DNA from: Alectryocaccomicrobium faecavium
GTDB taxonomy: Bacteria > Bacillota > Clostridia > Christensenellales > Aristaeellaceae
Direction of reading: 5' to 3'
Length of the DNA stretch: 14,463 bases
NCBI GenBank assembly: GCA_018713425.1
Contig: DVOT01000185.1
Location: 1 to 14,463, forward strand
Shown here: piece by piece, positions 13,643 to 14,463 of the stretch
Layout: each line of letters starts with the position of its first letter
Position numbering within the stretch: position 1 is the stretch's first letter
Translations under genes and position numbers: made by a program
Notes under the pieces: generated by a model
Seen by the model: only the letters and a program-made list of their open reading frames with translations
What the model was told of the DNA's origin: nothing
The model's database searches: none

Positions 13643-14463
13643 ATGGGAAATAACCATTCGGATGGCGATTGGATTGGCATCATCATTTGCTATATCATTT
13701 TTTGGCCATTGGGGCTATTTCTCCTTCTGCGCAAGCTGCTCAAGGGCAAGCTGCGTGCGCCGAAAAGGAAAACGGCACTGCTCATTGGCGGCGCATTGGC
13801 CATCTGGGGCCTGTATCAGCTCCAGCTCATGGGGCAAGCTGACTCTGTCCGCTGGGAAGAAATCATGAGCAGCGTCTTTTATGTGCTGGGCGGCGGGGTT
13901 TTTGCCGCCGTGGGCTGCTGGGCAAATCTCAAGGAGCGGCTATATCGGAAATACCGCAACATCATCGCCGGGCATCCCTATATGAGCGTGGAATCCATCG
14001 CCAAGGCAATCCCCACCGGGTTGCACCGGGCCTGCCGCGATTTGCAGAGCATGATCGATAAGGGCATGCTGGGCGAGAGCGCGTATATCGATATGGGCCG
14101 CAAGTGCCTGGTGCTCGACGCTGCCGCCGCGCAAACGGTGGAGAGCGAATTCGTGCCCGAGGAAGAGCAGCCCCGCGCGGCGCAGGCCGAACAGAAGGAG
14201 CCAGAGGAGGATGAATTCGAGCGCCGCCTGCGCGAAATCCGCCGCTTGAACGACGATATCGACGATGCGGGCGTTTCCGCGGATATCGACCGGTTGGAAG
14301 CGCTCACCCGCAGCATTTTTGCCGCCGTGCGCAACAATCCGGAAAAGCGCGCCAAAATCCACACCTTTATGGACTATTATTTGCCCACCACGCTCAAGCT
14401 GCTCACGGCCTATGCGCAGCTGGAAGAACAGCCCGCGAGCGGGCGCAACGCCGCTGAGGCAAA
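13643..14463 (+). CDS. XpaC-family membrane protein (5-bromo-4-chloroindolyl phosphate hydrolysis family), 3' end missing
   Basis: The frame is open to the right edge, with 273 residues visible. AAAGGG (13628-13633) lies 9 nt before the ATG. Three hydrophobic segments come first: WIGIIICYIIFWPLGLFLLL (10-29), ALLIGGALAIWGLYQ (45-59) and VFYVLGGGVFAAVGCW (~77-92). A soluble region follows (HPYMSVESIAKAIPTG, resembling a small winged-helix fold), then an acidic linker. The block NPEKRAKIHTFMDYYLPTTLKLLTAYAQLE is the family hallmark; the XpaC/YaaN region of Bacillus has the same F-x-x-Y-Y-L-P-T-T-L-K-L-L pattern. In Bacillus the next gene is a TelA (toxic anion resistance) homologue, so one may lie just beyond the window. 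The biochemical role is not established despite the family name. Confidence 0.85.
   Translation, partial: MGNNHSDGDWIGIIICYIIFWPLGLFLLLRKLLKGKLRAPKRKTALLIGGALAIWGLYQLQLMGQADSVRWEEIMSSVFYVLGGGVFAAVGCWANLKERLYRKYRNIIAGHPYMSVESIAKAIPTGLHRACRDLQSMIDKGMLGESAYIDMGRKCLVLDAAAAQTVESEFVPEEEQPRAAQAEQKEPEEDEFERRLREIRRLNDDIDDAGVSADIDRLEALTRSIFAAVRNNPEKRAKIHTFMDYYLPTTLKLLTAYAQLEEQPASGRNAAEA

Overview
The window looks like chromosomal DNA of a GC-rich Bacillota, most likely a clostridial (gut or anaerobe type) spore-former. This rests on gene families rather than a marker gene. The families are an LplA/LplB/LplC-type carbohydrate importer without its own ATPase, a forespore-type LonB protease, the Bacillota RNA-polymerase recycling motor HelD, a PadR-DUF1700-DUF4097 operon, and an XpaC-family protein running off the right edge. 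No rRNA, tRNA, CRISPR array, transposase, phage gene or toxin-antitoxin pair was seen.

Left region (1-4500): the 3' part of an AraC-family regulator ends at a clear terminator. It is followed by a strong sigma-A-type promoter (TTGACG-17-TATAAT) with palindromic candidate operators on either side. The promoter drives a solute-binding protein, a perfect 30-bp palindrome in the first intergenic gap, and two MalF/MalG-type permeases. The ATPase must be supplied from elsewhere, as is usual for this importer family. The binding protein has an export signal but no lipobox cysteine.

Middle region (4498-6345): a 594-bp gene-free stretch holds a cluster of palindromes. Two copies of a 41-nt hairpin, differing at one base, flank a 279-bp MITE-like element with inverted ends of about 57 bp and a further 25-bp palindrome. 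On the far side, on the minus strand, is a secreted PrsA/SurA-type foldase whose parvulin domain appears to be interrupted by a helical insertion.

Right region (6346-14463): lonB and helD lie on the plus strand. helD ends at a strong bidirectional terminator shared with the convergent padR-DUF1700-DUF4097 operon. That operon is translationally coupled by two ATGA overlaps, and its promoter is covered by a 21-bp dyad that is probably the PadR operator. Divergent from it is a class II aldolase-family protein, followed by the membrane-anchored XpaC-like protein, which is incomplete at the window edge.

Most genes are recognisable family members, and I see no convincing undescribed multi-gene system. 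The items most worth a second look are the palindrome cluster, the binding protein without a lipobox, the strict 19-residue repeat in the DUF4097 protein, the insertion in the parvulin domain, and the two putative operators.
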